A stretch of DNA of 36,677 nucleotides, from NCBI GenBank assembly GCA_026987955.1, contig JALSME010000106.1, positions 1 to 36,677 on the forward strand, read 5' to 3'. A program made the position numbers and the translations under genes. Source of the stretch: Sulfurospirillum sp. GTDB lineage: Bacteria > Campylobacterota > Campylobacteria > Campylobacterales > Sulfurospirillaceae. How positions within the stretch are numbered: the stretch's first letter is position 1; every line of letters starts with the position of its first letter. This document shows, piece by piece, positions 13,624-22,933 of the stretch. The notes beneath the pieces are model-generated. The model searched no databases. It was not told where the DNA came from and saw nothing but the letters and a program-made list of their open reading frames with translations.

Positions 13624-15436
13624 TATTTGGGGTAATCAAAATTATATCCTTGAAAATGGTAAAGTAAAATTAAATATTCTTAGCAAACCTGCTCTTATAA
13701 ATATAGTTGAAGATATTAGAAAAAGTGGTCATACAGGACCTCTTCTTTTAAGATTTCCACATCTTATTGAAAAGCAAATTGAGTCAATATATAATCAATT
13801 TAAAAGAGCTAGAGATGAGTTTAAATATAAAGGGAAGTTTCAAGCACTATTCCCTCTAAAAGTAAATCAATACCCTCAATTTGTTAAAAACATTGTTAAA
13901 TTAGGAAATAAATATAATTATGGTTTAGAAGCAGGTAGCAAAGCAGAACTTCTTCTTGCAATGGCATATAATAATCCAAATGCACCTATAACAGTTAATG
14001 GATTTAAAGATAAAGAGATGATAGCCTTGGGGTTTATAGCTGCAGAAATGAGTTACGATATTACTCTAACTATTGAAGGGCTAAATGAGCTTAAAACTAT
14101 TATTGAAACTTCAAAAAGTAGATTCGGATCTATTCCAAATATTGGCCTTAGAGTTAGGCTTCATAGTTCTGGCATTGGTATTTGGGCTAAAAGTGGTGGT
14201 ATTAATTCAAAGTTTGGATTAACTTCTACTGAGCTAATTAAGGCGATAAAACTACTTGAGAAAAATAATTTATTAGATAAATTTAGTATGATTCATTTTC
14301 ATATTGGCTCACAAATAACGGAGATTCCTCCAGTAAAAAAAGCACTTCGTGAGGCTGGAAATATATATGCTGAATTAAAAAAATTAGGTGCAAAAAATCT
14401 AAATTCTATCAATCTTGGTGGCGGTTTAGCTGTTGAATACTCGCAAGATGAAAGCAGAGTTGCTAGAAACTATACACTCAGCGAATATACAAATGATGTT
14501 GTATATCTTTTAAAAGAGATTGCATTAAAAAAAGGTGTTGATGAGCCTGATATTTTTATAGAATCTGGAAGATATATAGCTGCACATCACGCTGTTTTGG
14601 TAGCTCCAGTCTTAGAATTGTTTTCAGGTGAATATACGGAAGAAAAACTTATAGAAAAAACAAATCCTCCACTTATTCAGGAACTTTATGATTTGTATGA
14701 AACTATCAACAAGGCAAATGCTTTAGAGTTTTTGCACGATAGTATCGATCATATGGAGTCACTTCTTACTCTTTTTGATTTAGGATATATTGATTTGCAA
14801 GATAGATCAAATACTGAAGTTTTGGTAAACCTTATCATAAAAAAAGCAGTAATTTTACTAAAAGATAAACATTATAAAGAGCTTTTAAGTATACAGGAGA
14901 GAGTTCAGGAGAGGTATTTGGTAAATTTTTCGATTTTTCAAAGCATTCCAGACTTATGGGGTTTAGAACAGCATTTCCCAGTTATGCCTCTTGATAAACT
15001 AGATGAGAAACCTACTCGTTCAGCTTCAATTTGGGATATCACTTGTGATAGTGATGGAGAAATTGGATTTAATCCCCAAAAGCCTCTGTTTTTACATGAT
15101 GTTGATTTAAGCAAAGATGATTACTTTTTAGGGTTTTTTCTAGTAGGTGCATATCAAGAGGTTCTTGGTATGAAACATAATCTTTTTACTCATCCTACAG
15201 AGGCTACAATTCAAATTACAAAAGATGGATATGATATAATAAATCTAACTGAAGCCCAAAGCATCTGTGATATCTTTGAGGATTTAGATTATGATACTAA
15301 AGAGATAAGTAAAAACTTAAATATTAAAATTGAACATTCAAATTTATTAAAAAACAATGAAAAAGAGTATATTTTAAATGAGATTAAATCACTCTTAAAT
15401 GATAACGGTTATTTAAAAAATGAGGAGTATAGATGA
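13604..15436 (+). CDS. speA: Biosynthetic arginine decarboxylase SpeA
   Basis: 610 residues. PLP enzyme turning arginine into agmatine, the first step of polyamine synthesis. Seen: PLP-lysine segment FPLKVNQYPQFV (about 84-95), GLEAGSKAELLLA, HFHIGSQIT, SINLGGGLAVEYS, ESGRYIAAHH, and the substrate-site WDITCDSDGEIGF near residue 480. It is slightly shorter than the E. coli enzyme. The frame starts with GTG at 13604 inside the end of hisS, preceded by the purine stretch AAAGAAGAAA; other starts lie too far in. It overlaps cysE by ATGA. Confidence 0.93.
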   Translation: MLNYGINIWGNQNYILENGKVKLNILSKPALINIVEDIRKSGHTGPLLLRFPHLIEKQIESIYNQFKRARDEFKYKGKFQALFPLKVNQYPQFVKNIVKLGNKYNYGLEAGSKAELLLAMAYNNPNAPITVNGFKDKEMIALGFIAAEMSYDITLTIEGLNELKTIIETSKSRFGSIPNIGLRVRLHSSGIGIWAKSGGINSKFGLTSTELIKAIKLLEKNNLLDKFSMIHFHIGSQITEIPPVKKALREAGNIYAELKKLGAKNLNSINLGGGLAVEYSQDESRVARNYTLSEYTNDVVYLLKEIALKKGVDEPDIFIESGRYIAAHHAVLVAPVLELFSGEYTEEKLIEKTNPPLIQELYDLYETINKANALEFLHDSIDHMESLLTLFDLGYIDLQDRSNTEVLVNLIIKKAVILLKDKHYKELLSIQERVQERYLVNFSIFQSIPDLWGLEQHFPVMPLDKLDEKPTRSASIWDITCDSDGEIGFNPQKPLFLHDVDLSKDDYFLGFFLVGAYQEVLGMKHNLFTHPTEATIQITKDGYDIINLTEAQSICDIFEDLDYDTKEISKNLNIKIEHSNLLKNNEKEYILNEIKSLLNDNGYLKNEEYR

Positions 15437-16161
15437 GCCACATATCAATTTGGCAACTTATTAAAGAGGACTTTTCGCAACCAGTAAAAAAAGATCCTGC
15501 ATTAAATTCAAAATTTGAACTTTTTTTCAATTACCCTGGTGTATGGGCACTTGTTAATTATAGATTTGCACATAAACTGTACAAAAAAAAATTTAAAGTA
15601 ATTGCAAGAATGATTATGGGTATTACTCAAATTATTACAAATATTGATCTTCACCCTGCTGCTATTATTGGTAGAAGAGTCTTTTTTGACCATGCTTTTG
15701 GTCTTGTAATTGGTGAGACAGCGATAGTAGGTGATGATGTACTTATATATCAAGGTGTAACTCTTGGTGGGGTTACACTAGATAGAGGTGTCAAGAGGCA
15801 TCCAACTGTTTTAAATGGTGCCGTTATTGGGGCGGGAGCAAAAGTTCTTGGAGATATAACTATAGGTCGTAATTCTCGTATTGGTTCCAACTCTGTTGTT
15901 GTAAAAGATGTTCCAGATGAACTTACAGCAGTAGGGATACCAGCTCGTGTTATAACAAAAGGACGAGATAAAAGTCAAATGGCTCACAACAAGATACCAG
16001 ATATCAATAAAGAGCTATTTGGGTATCTATTTAAAAGATTAGAAATTTTAGAAAGAGCAATGGGAACATGTGACCAAAAAACATGCAACAAAGATATTCT
16101 AGAAAAGGATATAGAGCTAGAAAAAATATACGACTTATATATAAAAACTCTAAAAGATTAG
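15433..16161 (+). CDS. cysE: Serine O-acetyltransferase CysE
   Basis: 242 residues. Acetylates L-serine with acetyl-CoA for cysteine synthesis. Seen: N-terminal helical region, then left-handed beta-helix hexapeptide repeats including IDLHPAAIIGRRVFFDHAFG, VIGETAIVGDDVLIYQGVTLGG and IGAGAKVLGDITIGRNSRIGSNSVV, with the catalytic DH in FFDHAFG. A Cys-containing tail (CDQKTCNKD) follows the barrel. It is shorter at the N-terminus than the E. coli enzyme, as many CysE are. The start overlaps the speA stop by four bases. Confidence 0.94.
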   Translation: MSHISIWQLIKEDFSQPVKKDPALNSKFELFFNYPGVWALVNYRFAHKLYKKKFKVIARMIMGITQIITNIDLHPAAIIGRRVFFDHAFGLVIGETAIVGDDVLIYQGVTLGGVTLDRGVKRHPTVLNGAVIGAGAKVLGDITIGRNSRIGSNSVVVKDVPDELTAVGIPARVITKGRDKSQMAHNKIPDINKELFGYLFKRLEILERAMGTCDQKTCNKDILEKDIELEKIYDLYIKTLKD

Positions 16162-16188
16162 ATATAATAAAAATAAAAGGATAAAATT

Positions 16189-17361
16189 ATGATCTCAAAA
16201 CGCATGGGTGAACTTTCAGATTCTATCACAATAGCAATTACAACATTGGCTCGCGAACTTAAAGATAGTGGAAAAGATATTTTAAGTTTTTCTGCAGGCG
16301 AACCGGATTTTGGTACTCCACAAGTTATAAGAAAAGCTGCAATTGATGCTATAAATGAAGGAAATTCGGGATATACAGCAGTTCCAGGTACTCCAGAAGT
16401 TCTAAAAGCAATTCAAACAAAACTAAAAAGAGACAATGGACTTGAATACGAAACAGGAGATATAGTAACAAATGTTGGTGCAAAACACTCGTTGTTTAAT
16501 CTTTTTCAAGCACTTATTGATGAGGGTGATGAAGTTATAATTCCAGCTCCTTATTGGGTTACATATCCTGAAGTTGTAAAATACAGTGGTGGTACACCTA
16601 TCTACATTGAGACAACAGATAAGAGTGAGTTTAAAGTAACACCAGAGCAACTTAAATCTGCAATTACAGATAAAACAAAAGTGTTTATACTAAATACTCC
16701 GTCAAATCCAACTGGTTCTGTATATACAAAAGAGGATTTAGAAGCTTTAGCAGAAGTTTTAGAAGGCACTGATGTCTTGGTTTTTTCTGATGAGATGTAT
16801 GAAAAAATTATGTATGATGGGTTAAAGTTTACCTCTGTAGCATCTATTAGTGAAGATATGTATCAAAGGACTATAACTATTAATGGGCTAAGTAAATCAG
16901 TTGCTATGACAGGGTGGAGATTTGGATACCTTGCTACTCCAATAAAGGAGCTTACAAGTGTTATTAAAAAGCTACAATCACAAAGTACATCAAATATAAA
17001 CTCTATAACTCAAAAAGCTGCAATTCCTGCTCTCTTAGGTGAAGCTGATGAAGATATTGAGATGATGAGAAAAGCATTTGAAAAAAGAAGAAACATAGCC
17101 CTTAAGATGTTTGGAGAGATAGATGGTCTGAGTGTTGTAAAACCTAGTGGAGCATTCTATCTATATGTTAATATAAAAAAATATACAGATGACTCTATTG
17201 AGTTTTGTAAAAAACTTTTAGCTGATAAAGGTGTAGCTACTGTTCCTGGCATTGGATTTGGAACTGAAGGTTACTTTAGATTCTCTTTTGCTACTGATGA
17301 AAAGAGTATCACAGATGGTATAGGTAGGATTAAAGATTTTATAAAAGATTACAACAATTAA
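16189..17361 (+). CDS. aspC: Class I aspartate aminotransferase (type Ib, AspC/AspB-like)
   Basis: 390 residues. PLP-dependent exchange of amino groups between aspartate/2-oxoglutarate and oxaloacetate/glutamate. Seen: SFSAGEPDFGTP at the N-terminus, GYTAVPGTPEV, APYWVTYPE, NTPSNPTGSVY, the VFSDEMYE segment and the Schiff-base Lys236 in GLSKSVAMTGWRFGY. The SAGEPDF start and GYT motif point to subgroup Ib. The ATG follows AAAAGGAT, 27 bases after cysE. The next gene is a GltD-like oxidoreductase, placing two glutamate-related enzymes together. Confidence 0.93.
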   Translation: MISKRMGELSDSITIAITTLARELKDSGKDILSFSAGEPDFGTPQVIRKAAIDAINEGNSGYTAVPGTPEVLKAIQTKLKRDNGLEYETGDIVTNVGAKHSLFNLFQALIDEGDEVIIPAPYWVTYPEVVKYSGGTPIYIETTDKSEFKVTPEQLKSAITDKTKVFILNTPSNPTGSVYTKEDLEALAEVLEGTDVLVFSDEMYEKIMYDGLKFTSVASISEDMYQRTITINGLSKSVAMTGWRFGYLATPIKELTSVIKKLQSQSTSNINSITQKAAIPALLGEADEDIEMMRKAFEKRRNIALKMFGEIDGLSVVKPSGAFYLYVNIKKYTDDSIEFCKKLLADKGVATVPGIGFGTEGYFRFSFATDEKSITDGIGRIKDFIKDYNN

Positions 17362-17380
17362 GTAAAAAATAGGAGTGACA

Positions 17381-18580
17381 ATGAACAAATACACTATAGA
17401 CTTAGCAAATACATGCTTAGGATGCAAAAAGCCATCTTGTCAAACAGGATGTCCAGTTGGAACACCAATAGAGACAATGATAAGGATGTTTCTTTCAGGT
17501 CAAATTGCAGAAGCTGGTGAAATGTTATTTAAAAATAATCCACTATCAGTGATTTGTTCTTTAGTCTGTCCTCATGAAAAACATTGTGAAGGACATTGTG
17601 TTTTAAATAAGAAAAAAACAGCTGTAAGTGTTGGTGCAATTGAGCACTATATTTCTGATTTTTATATGAATTCAAAAGACTTTGAGAAGCCAGAATACAA
17701 TGGGCATAATGTTGCTATCGTTGGAAGTGGTCCTGCTGGAATTGCTTTAGCATTTATCCTTGCATCAAAAGGGTATAAGATAACAATGTATGAGGGGCAA
17801 AGTAAAATTGGTGGAGTTTTAAGATATGGTATTCCTGATTTTAGACTTGATAAAAGAGTTTTAGATAAACTGATAGATAAACTAAAACAGCTTGGTGTTC
17901 AAATCAGAAGAAACATTATGATTGGTAAGCATCTCACTATTGATGATCTTTTTCGTGATGGATTTAAAGCAATTTTTGTAGGTATTGGTGTAAATATACC
18001 CAAAAAACTCAATATTAAAGGGGAAAGTTTAGGTCATGTTCACTATGCTACAAACTATTTAAAAGATCCGGCTTCTTATGATATTGGAAAAAAAGTGATT
18101 ATTCTTGGCGCAGGTAATGTTGCTATGGATGCCGCGAGAACTGCTGCAAGAAATGGTGCTAAAGATGTTACAGTTATGTACAGAAAGGGCGAAGAAAATA
18201 TGCCTGCAGAAAGACATGAAATAGAGTGTGCTAAAATAGATGGTGTAAAATTTGACTTTTACAAAGAGCCAGTAGAAATAGTTGATGATGGACTAATCTA
18301 TAAAAAAACAGATGAAAAAGATATCACAGGATTTGAACAGGCTGATTCAATATTTATTTCTATTAGTCAAAGTCCAAATGACATTTTAGTTAAAAATGCA
18401 AACATCAATGTAGATGATTATGGTCTAATAAGCCTTGATGATTCAGGTATGACTTCAAGACCTGGTGTATTTAGTGCTGGAGATATAGTAACAGGAGCAA
18501 GAACTGTTGTTGAAGCAGTTGCCTTGTCTAAAAAAGTTGCTGTATCTATTCAAGAGTATATAGCAAAAGAGTATACTTAA
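17381..18580 (+). CDS. GltD-like NAD(P)H oxidoreductase (glutamate synthase small-subunit family)
   Basis: 399 residues. The ATG at 17381 is chosen because AGGAG (17371-17375) ends five bases before it; an in-frame GTG at 17375 overlaps that site. Seen: N-terminal Fe-S domain with cysteines in CLGCKKPSCQTGCPVGTP and ICSLVCPHEKHCEGHC, FAD-binding VAIVGSGPAGIALAF (about 108), GGVLRYGIPDFRLDK, the NAD(P)H-site IILGAGNVAMDAARTA, and the C-terminal SAGDIVTGARTVVEAV. It is about 70-80 residues shorter than canonical GltD, and no large GltB subunit is adjacent. It could be a stand-alone GltD, or an NfnB/SudA-like flavoprotein passing electrons to another partner. End of the long rightward unit. Confidence 0.85.
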   Translation: MNKYTIDLANTCLGCKKPSCQTGCPVGTPIETMIRMFLSGQIAEAGEMLFKNNPLSVICSLVCPHEKHCEGHCVLNKKKTAVSVGAIEHYISDFYMNSKDFEKPEYNGHNVAIVGSGPAGIALAFILASKGYKITMYEGQSKIGGVLRYGIPDFRLDKRVLDKLIDKLKQLGVQIRRNIMIGKHLTIDDLFRDGFKAIFVGIGVNIPKKLNIKGESLGHVHYATNYLKDPASYDIGKKVIILGAGNVAMDAARTAARNGAKDVTVMYRKGEENMPAERHEIECAKIDGVKFDFYKEPVEIVDDGLIYKKTDEKDITGFEQADSIFISISQSPNDILVKNANINVDDYGLISLDDSGMTSRPGVFSAGDIVTGARTVVEAVALSKKVAVSIQEYIAKEYT

Positions 18581-18586
18581 ACTCTA

Positions 18587-18608
18587 GAGGCTCTACATGT
18601 AGAGCCTC
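18587..18608. terminator. Perfect 22-bp palindrome, probable bidirectional terminator
   Basis: Eleven-base perfect arms (GAGGCTCTACA and its complement) lie between two convergent genes, 6 bases after the oxidoreductase stop. The T-tract is weak on the plus side and short (ATTTT, upstream) on the other. It is the largest copy of the recurrent CTCTACATGTAGAG motif. Confidence 0.6.
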
Positions 18609-18616
18609 CAAAATCC

Positions 18617-18856
18617 CTACTTATCTCCAAACTGCTCTTTAGCAGCTTGTAAAGATTCAATAAGTTCATCTAGATTTTCATATGGTATATGTGCTTTCCA
18701 ATCTGGACTGCTACTGTCTCCCTTTAGAGAAATACCAATACTTACTACAGGAAATGATCCTGTACCATATGGTTCCTCAAGATGAGAAACTGATATAATG
18801 CCTTTTTTTGTATCTGCTAGTGCAAATGTCTTTAATACTGTATTTTTTCCGCTCAT
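18617..18856 (-). CDS. Small conserved-looking protein of unknown function
   Basis: 79 residues, cytosolic, no cysteines or membrane segment: MSGKNTVLKTFALADTKKG, then SVSHLEEPYGTGSFPVVSIGISL, a short polar stretch, and an amphipathic C-terminal helix (DELIESLQAAKEQFGDK). The look is of a small alpha/beta fold. AAAGGAT provides the ribosome site, and the gene lies 3 bases after lpxD, so it ends the ilvB-ilvH-lpxD transcript. I do not recognise a family. Confidence 0.75.
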   Translation of the reverse strand: MSGKNTVLKTFALADTKKGIISVSHLEEPYGTGSFPVVSIGISLKGDSSSPDWKAHIPYENLDELIESLQAAKEQFGDK

Positions 18857-18859
18857 TTT

Positions 18860-19822
18860 TTATCCTTTAATTTTGTTATTTTTAAAATATTTAATCATTC
18901 TAAGTTGAGTTTTCAACCAATCCTTCTGTAGCATTAGTGGAAAACCACCATATATCTTTCCGCCTTCAATAGATTTTGTAACTCCACTTCTTGCAGCAAG
19001 TTGCGCAAAATCTCCTACATGAAGATGCCCTCCAACTGCACTTTGACCACCCATAACTACATTGCGTCCAAGTGTTGTTGAGCCTGCAAGTCCAGATTGT
19101 GCAACCATAATACAGGATTCACCAAGTTCACAGTTGTGTCCAATTTGCACCAAATTGTCAATCTTGGTATTCTTTCCTATTCTTGTCGTGCCAAAAACTG
19201 CACGATCAACAGTTGTATTTGCTCCAATTTCAACATCATCTTCAAGTACAACATTGCCTGAGTGATGTATCTTTATATGCTCACCAAGTTCAGTATGTGC
19301 ATATCCATAACCATCACTTCCGATGATAGCACCTGCTTGGATGAAACAATTATCACCTATGATAGTGTTGTCATAGATTACAACATTTGGAAATATTTTC
19401 GAATTCTTTCCAATTGTTACATTAGCACCAATCACAGCACCAGCCATAATGTATGCCCCATCTTTTACTATACTGCCATTACCTACAACTGCTTTTCTAT
19501 CAACAACTGCATTTTTACTAATACTACATGAACCCTCATTTAAAAAAGGCTCTTTTGCAAAGTATCCACTCATTCTTGCCATATCAAGATATGGATTTTT
19601 ACTTAAAATAGCTCTACATGTAGAGGGTAACATATCTATATGCTCCTCTTTAAGTATTACTACTCCAGCATTTGTAGTTTTTAAATCATCAACTAACTTT
19701 TCATCATTAAAAAATGATATTTGAGATTTATTAGCATCTTTTAGAGTCGCAAAAGATGAAACTTCGAAATCATCCTCACTATATGCTATATCTAAATCTT
19801 TTAATATACTAGCCAATCTCAT
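18860..19822 (-). CDS. lpxD: UDP-3-O-acylglucosamine N-acyltransferase LpxD
   Basis: 320 residues. Adds the second hydroxyacyl chain in lipid A synthesis, after LpxA and LpxC, at the inner face of the membrane. Seen: an N-terminal domain (QISFFNDEK), then a long left-handed beta-helix of hexapeptide repeats with [26 protein letters not shown] and the catalytic-histidine segment [10 protein letters not shown] (about 232-241), then [23 protein letters not shown] and a C-terminal helix region. The ATG overlaps the ilvH stop by one base (TAATG). One CTCTACATGTAGAG copy lies inside the gene (19612-19625). Confidence 0.94.
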   Translation of the reverse strand: MRLASILKDLDIAYSEDDFEVSSFATLKDANKSQISFFNDEKLVDDLKTTNAGVVILKEEHIDMLPSTCRAILSKNPYLDMARMSGYFAKEPFLNEGSCSISKNAVVDRKAVVGNGSIVKDGAYIMAGAVIGANVTIGKNSKIFPNVVIYDNTIIGDNCFIQAGAIIGSDGYGYAHTELGEHIKIHHSGNVVLEDDVEIGANTTVDRAVFGTTRIGKNTKIDNLVQIGHNCELGESCIMVAQSGLAGSTTLGRNVVMGGQSAVGGHLHVGDFAQLAARSGVTKSIEGGKIYGGFPLMLQKDWLKTQLRMIKYFKNNKIKG

Positions 19823-20295
19823 TAAACATCCAATGCCACTGAACCGCCACGAACCATATCTGTTGGATTATACTTTTTTATTGCTTTTAAGAAGTTGTCA
19901 ATTCTTTTTGCATCATCTGCAACCATTACAACAACAAAGTTCTCACCACTACTTGCTATTGTTCCATTATAAGCTTTTAGCATAGCATCGAGTCCATTAA
20001 AGTCTTCATTGAGTGGTATTTTCACAAGTGCCATCTCTTTTTCAACAAACTCTTCTGACTCTATAACTTTATATGTCGGTATGAGCTTATGTAGTTGTTT
20101 GACAATCTGCTCTAAAACTCTTTTATTTCCACTTGTAACGATTGTAAGTCTAGAAAATTCTGTATTTGGTACTGGCGCAACTGTTAGACTGTCTATATTG
20201 TAACCACGACCTGCAAAAAGTCCAGATATACGGGACAAAACAGCCTCTTCATTTATAACGATAACCGAAAGTACTCTTCTAACATTTTCCATCAT
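19822..20295 (-). CDS. ilvH: Acetolactate synthase regulatory (small) subunit
   Basis: 157 residues. Regulatory subunit that gives the branched-chain amino acid enzyme its activity and valine feedback. Seen: N-terminal ACT domain ([32 protein letters not shown]), a linker with [12 protein letters not shown], then a second ACT-like half with [19 protein letters not shown]. The typical length is kept. It follows ilvB without a gap. An alternative start at the second Met would remove one residue only. Confidence 0.95.
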   Translation of the reverse strand: MMENVRRVLSVIVINEEAVLSRISGLFAGRGYNIDSLTVAPVPNTEFSRLTIVTSGNKRVLEQIVKQLHKLIPTYKVIESEEFVEKEMALVKIPLNEDFNGLDAMLKAYNGTIASSGENFVVVMVADDAKRIDNFLKAIKKYNPTDMVRGGSVALDV

Positions 20296-21987
20296 CTACT
20301 CCTTGTACTCTAGCATCATATTGTATAGAGTTCCACCTGCTGGTACCATTGGTAGAACATTTTCTAGTCTATCTACTTGCACATCTATAAATGCAACCTT
20401 ATCACTATCTATAGCATCTTGAAGAGCTTTGTCAAACTCGTCTTTTGTTGTAACTCTATATCCAACACCACCAAAGCTCTCTACTAGCTTGACAAAATCT
20501 GGCTGAACTTCTATATCTGTTGAAGAGTATCTTTTGTCGTAGAAAAATGTTTGCCACTGTCTAACCATACCTAAAAATTTGTTATTTAAGATTATGTTGA
20601 TAACTGGCATATCAAACTCAACTGCTGTCATAAGCTCCTGAACATTCATCAAGATAGATCCATCTCCAGTAAAGTTGATAGAGATTTTTTCAGGATTTGC
20701 TTTTTTAACTCCCATAGCTGCTGGAAGTCCAAATCCCATAGTTCCTAGTCCACCACTTGTTACAAACTGTCTTGGAAAACTAAACGGATAAAATTGTGCT
20801 GTCCACATCTGGTGCTGTCCAACATCTGTACTTATAAAAGCTTTATCATCAAGAAGTTCACCAACTCTTTCTATAACCCATTGAGGCTTTAAAATAGTTT
20901 CTGAATCATCGTACTTTAGAGGGTGGATTTCATTGTATCTATTTAACAAATCCCTCCAGCTTTTGTATTTTGTTGGGTTTATCTTCTCTTTTGCTAGTGG
21001 TAACATACCTTCCACTACATTTTTTAAATCTCCAACAATAGGGTAGTCAATATCTACAATTTTTCCAATACTACTTGGGTCAATATCTACATGAATAATC
21101 TTTGCATGCTTTGCAAATTCACTTAGTTTGCCTGTAACTCTGTCATCAAACCTAGGTCCAAAAGCTATCATAAGGTCAGCTTCACTCATCGCCATATTCG
21201 CACTATAGCAACCATGCATTCCGAGCATTCCTAGAAGAAGTGGGTTTTCATCACCCATAACTCCTCTTGCCATTAGTGTTTCAACTGCAGGAATTCCTGT
21301 GATTTTAGCAAACTCTCTTACTTGTTCTGCCGCATTTGAATTAATAGCACCACCACCAATGTAAAGAACTGGTCTTTTAGAATTTGCAATTGCATCTACT
21401 GCTTTTTTTATCTGACGAACATTGCCTTTATATGTTGGCTTGTATGTTTGCATTGTTATGTTTTCAGGGTAGTGAAACTTTGCAACTTGGGCTGTAACAT
21501 CTTTTGGTATATCGACATGGACAGGTCCAGGTCTTCCACTTCTTGCAATATAAAAGGCTTCTTTTAGTACACGAGGTAGGTCTTTTGCATCTTTTACAAG
21601 GTAGTTATGCTTAACACAAGGTCTTGAAATTCCAACTGCATCAATCTCTTGAAATGCATCAGTACCTATCATTGTGATTGGAACTTGTCCACTTATCACA
21701 ACCATAGGAATTGAGTCCATATATGCTGTAGCAAGTCCTGTTACAGCATTGGTAAAGCCAGGTCCACTTGTAACAAATGCAACTCCAACTTCACCGCTAC
21801 TTCTTGCATATCCATCTGCTGCATGTATCGCAGCTTGTTCATGCTTTACCAATATATGTTGAAAATGGTCTTGCTTATATACTTCATCATAAACATTCAT
21901 TATTGCACCACCAGGATAGCCAAAGACTACACTTACATTCTCCTTCGCAAGTGCTTCAACAACCATTTGGGAACCGTTTAACTCCAT
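20296..21987 (-). CDS. ilvB: Acetolactate synthase catalytic (large) subunit
   Basis: 563 residues. ThDP enzyme joining two pyruvates (or pyruvate with 2-ketobutyrate), the first common step to valine, leucine and isoleucine. Seen: FGYPGGAIMNVYDE near the N-terminus, VKHEQAAIHAADGYAR with the ThDP-activating glutamate, FVTSGPGFTNAVTGLATAY, and the C-terminal ThDP motif GDGSILMNVQELMTAVEF...NNKFLGMVRQWQ. The start has a strong AGAGGAGAAG ribosome site, and a TATAAT lies at 22030-22035. Confidence 0.96.
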   Translation of the reverse strand: MELNGSQMVVEALAKENVSVVFGYPGGAIMNVYDEVYKQDHFQHILVKHEQAAIHAADGYARSSGEVGVAFVTSGPGFTNAVTGLATAYMDSIPMVVISGQVPITMIGTDAFQEIDAVGISRPCVKHNYLVKDAKDLPRVLKEAFYIARSGRPGPVHVDIPKDVTAQVAKFHYPENITMQTYKPTYKGNVRQIKKAVDAIANSKRPVLYIGGGAINSNAAEQVREFAKITGIPAVETLMARGVMGDENPLLLGMLGMHGCYSANMAMSEADLMIAFGPRFDDRVTGKLSEFAKHAKIIHVDIDPSSIGKIVDIDYPIVGDLKNVVEGMLPLAKEKINPTKYKSWRDLLNRYNEIHPLKYDDSETILKPQWVIERVGELLDDKAFISTDVGQHQMWTAQFYPFSFPRQFVTSGGLGTMGFGLPAAMGVKKANPEKISINFTGDGSILMNVQELMTAVEFDMPVINIILNNKFLGMVRQWQTFFYDKRYSSTDIEVQPDFVKLVESFGGVGYRVTTKDEFDKALQDAIDSDKVAFIDVQVDRLENVLPMVPAGGTLYNMMLEYKE

Positions 21988-22029
21988 GACTTCTCCTCTA
22001 CAAAAATATTTCTCTTAAAAAAGTTTTTA

Positions 22030-22035
22030 ATTATA
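22030..22035 (-). promoter_or_regulatory. Candidate -10 of the ilvB-ilvH-lpxD operon
   Basis: The minus strand reads TATAAT 42 bases before the ilvB ATG, just beyond the stop of the exporter gene, suggesting the branched-chain genes can be transcribed apart from the upstream MCP-aminotransferase-exporter unit. No attenuator-like leader peptide is visible. Confidence 0.55.
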
Positions 22036-22036
22036 T

Positions 22037-22933
22037 CTAAAAAAGATTAATCTTAGATTTTAATGACCTTATATACAATCCAAGTAATATTAAAAAAAGT
22101 GCTATTATTGCATTTGAATTTGGTAATTCATCTAAGAATATCCATGCCCAAATAATAGCAAAAATAGGTATCAGATAAGAAACTTGTGACATAAATTGTA
22201 TACCCACTCTTTGTACAAGTTTAACTCTAACTAAAGAAGCTATAGCTGTAGGGACTATGGCTAAATATATTATGCTCATTACTGAAACACTTCTAAAATC
22301 AATACTCATAATTTCAACTATGGAGACAAATGGTAACATAACTAGTGTTGCTGTTAAAAACATAGAAGTTGAACATATAACTACATTTATATTGCGTACT
22401 TTTCGTATAAGAATACCAGATGATATATAACCAATAGTAGCTAAAAGAACGGCTAGTTGTCCATATATAGCATCAATATCACCTACAACAAAATCCCCTC
22501 CAATTAAGATAAAAACACCCAAAAAGCCAAGCAATACACCAATTAGCTTAAAGAGTGTTAGTTTTTCATCTTTAGTGGTATAGTGAGATAAAATAAGTGC
22601 TATAAATGGTCCAGATGAGAGCATAATAGAAGCAGTAGAGCTGCTAATATACTGCTGCCCCCAACTTATAAGATAAAAAGGAATAGCATTATTTAAAATT
22701 CCTGCTAAAATCAAGATAAGCCAAGACTCTTTATCCTTTGGAAATGTATATTTATTATAAAATACAATAAATAATAAAAATGTGGCAGCTAAACTAATGC
22801 GACCAAAAGCAACCATAAAAGGAGATACATCTTTTATGGCAACTTCAATAGCTAAAAAGGCACTACCCCAAATAGCAGCAAGAGTTAAAAGCTTTATATA
22901 GTCACTAATTTTTGGATTTTCTATTCTATTTAT
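22037..22933 (-). CDS. EamA/DMT-family exporter, probable ATA start
   Basis: Inner-membrane drug/metabolite transporter of the 10-TM EamA type, about 299 residues from 22933. Two EamA repeats are visible: the first begins KLLTLAAIWGSAFLAIEVAIKDVSPFMVAFGRI, the family hallmark; the second begins near GQLAVLLATIGYISSGILIRKV and ends LIPIFAIIWAWIFLDELPNS, followed by a Lys-rich tail. The first ATG (22816) lies inside the first repeat and would remove TM1, so the gene must start earlier. In that frame, back to the TGA that closes it, there is no ATG, GTG or TTG. ATA at 22931-22933 is seven bases after GGAG and overlaps the aminotransferase TAA as ATAA, mirroring the usual ATGA coupling. The substrate is unknown; an amino acid is a guess from its neighbours. 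Confidence 0.82.
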   Translation of the reverse strand: MNRIENPKISDYIKLLTLAAIWGSAFLAIEVAIKDVSPFMVAFGRISLAATFLLFIVFYNKYTFPKDKESWLILILAGILNNAIPFYLISWGQQYISSSTASIMLSSGPFIALILSHYTTKDEKLTLFKLIGVLLGFLGVFILIGGDFVVGDIDAIYGQLAVLLATIGYISSGILIRKVRNINVVICSTSMFLTATLVMLPFVSIVEIMSIDFRSVSVMSIIYLAIVPTAIASLVRVKLVQRVGIQFMSQVSYLIPIFAIIWAWIFLDELPNSNAIIALFLILLGLYIRSLKSKINLF

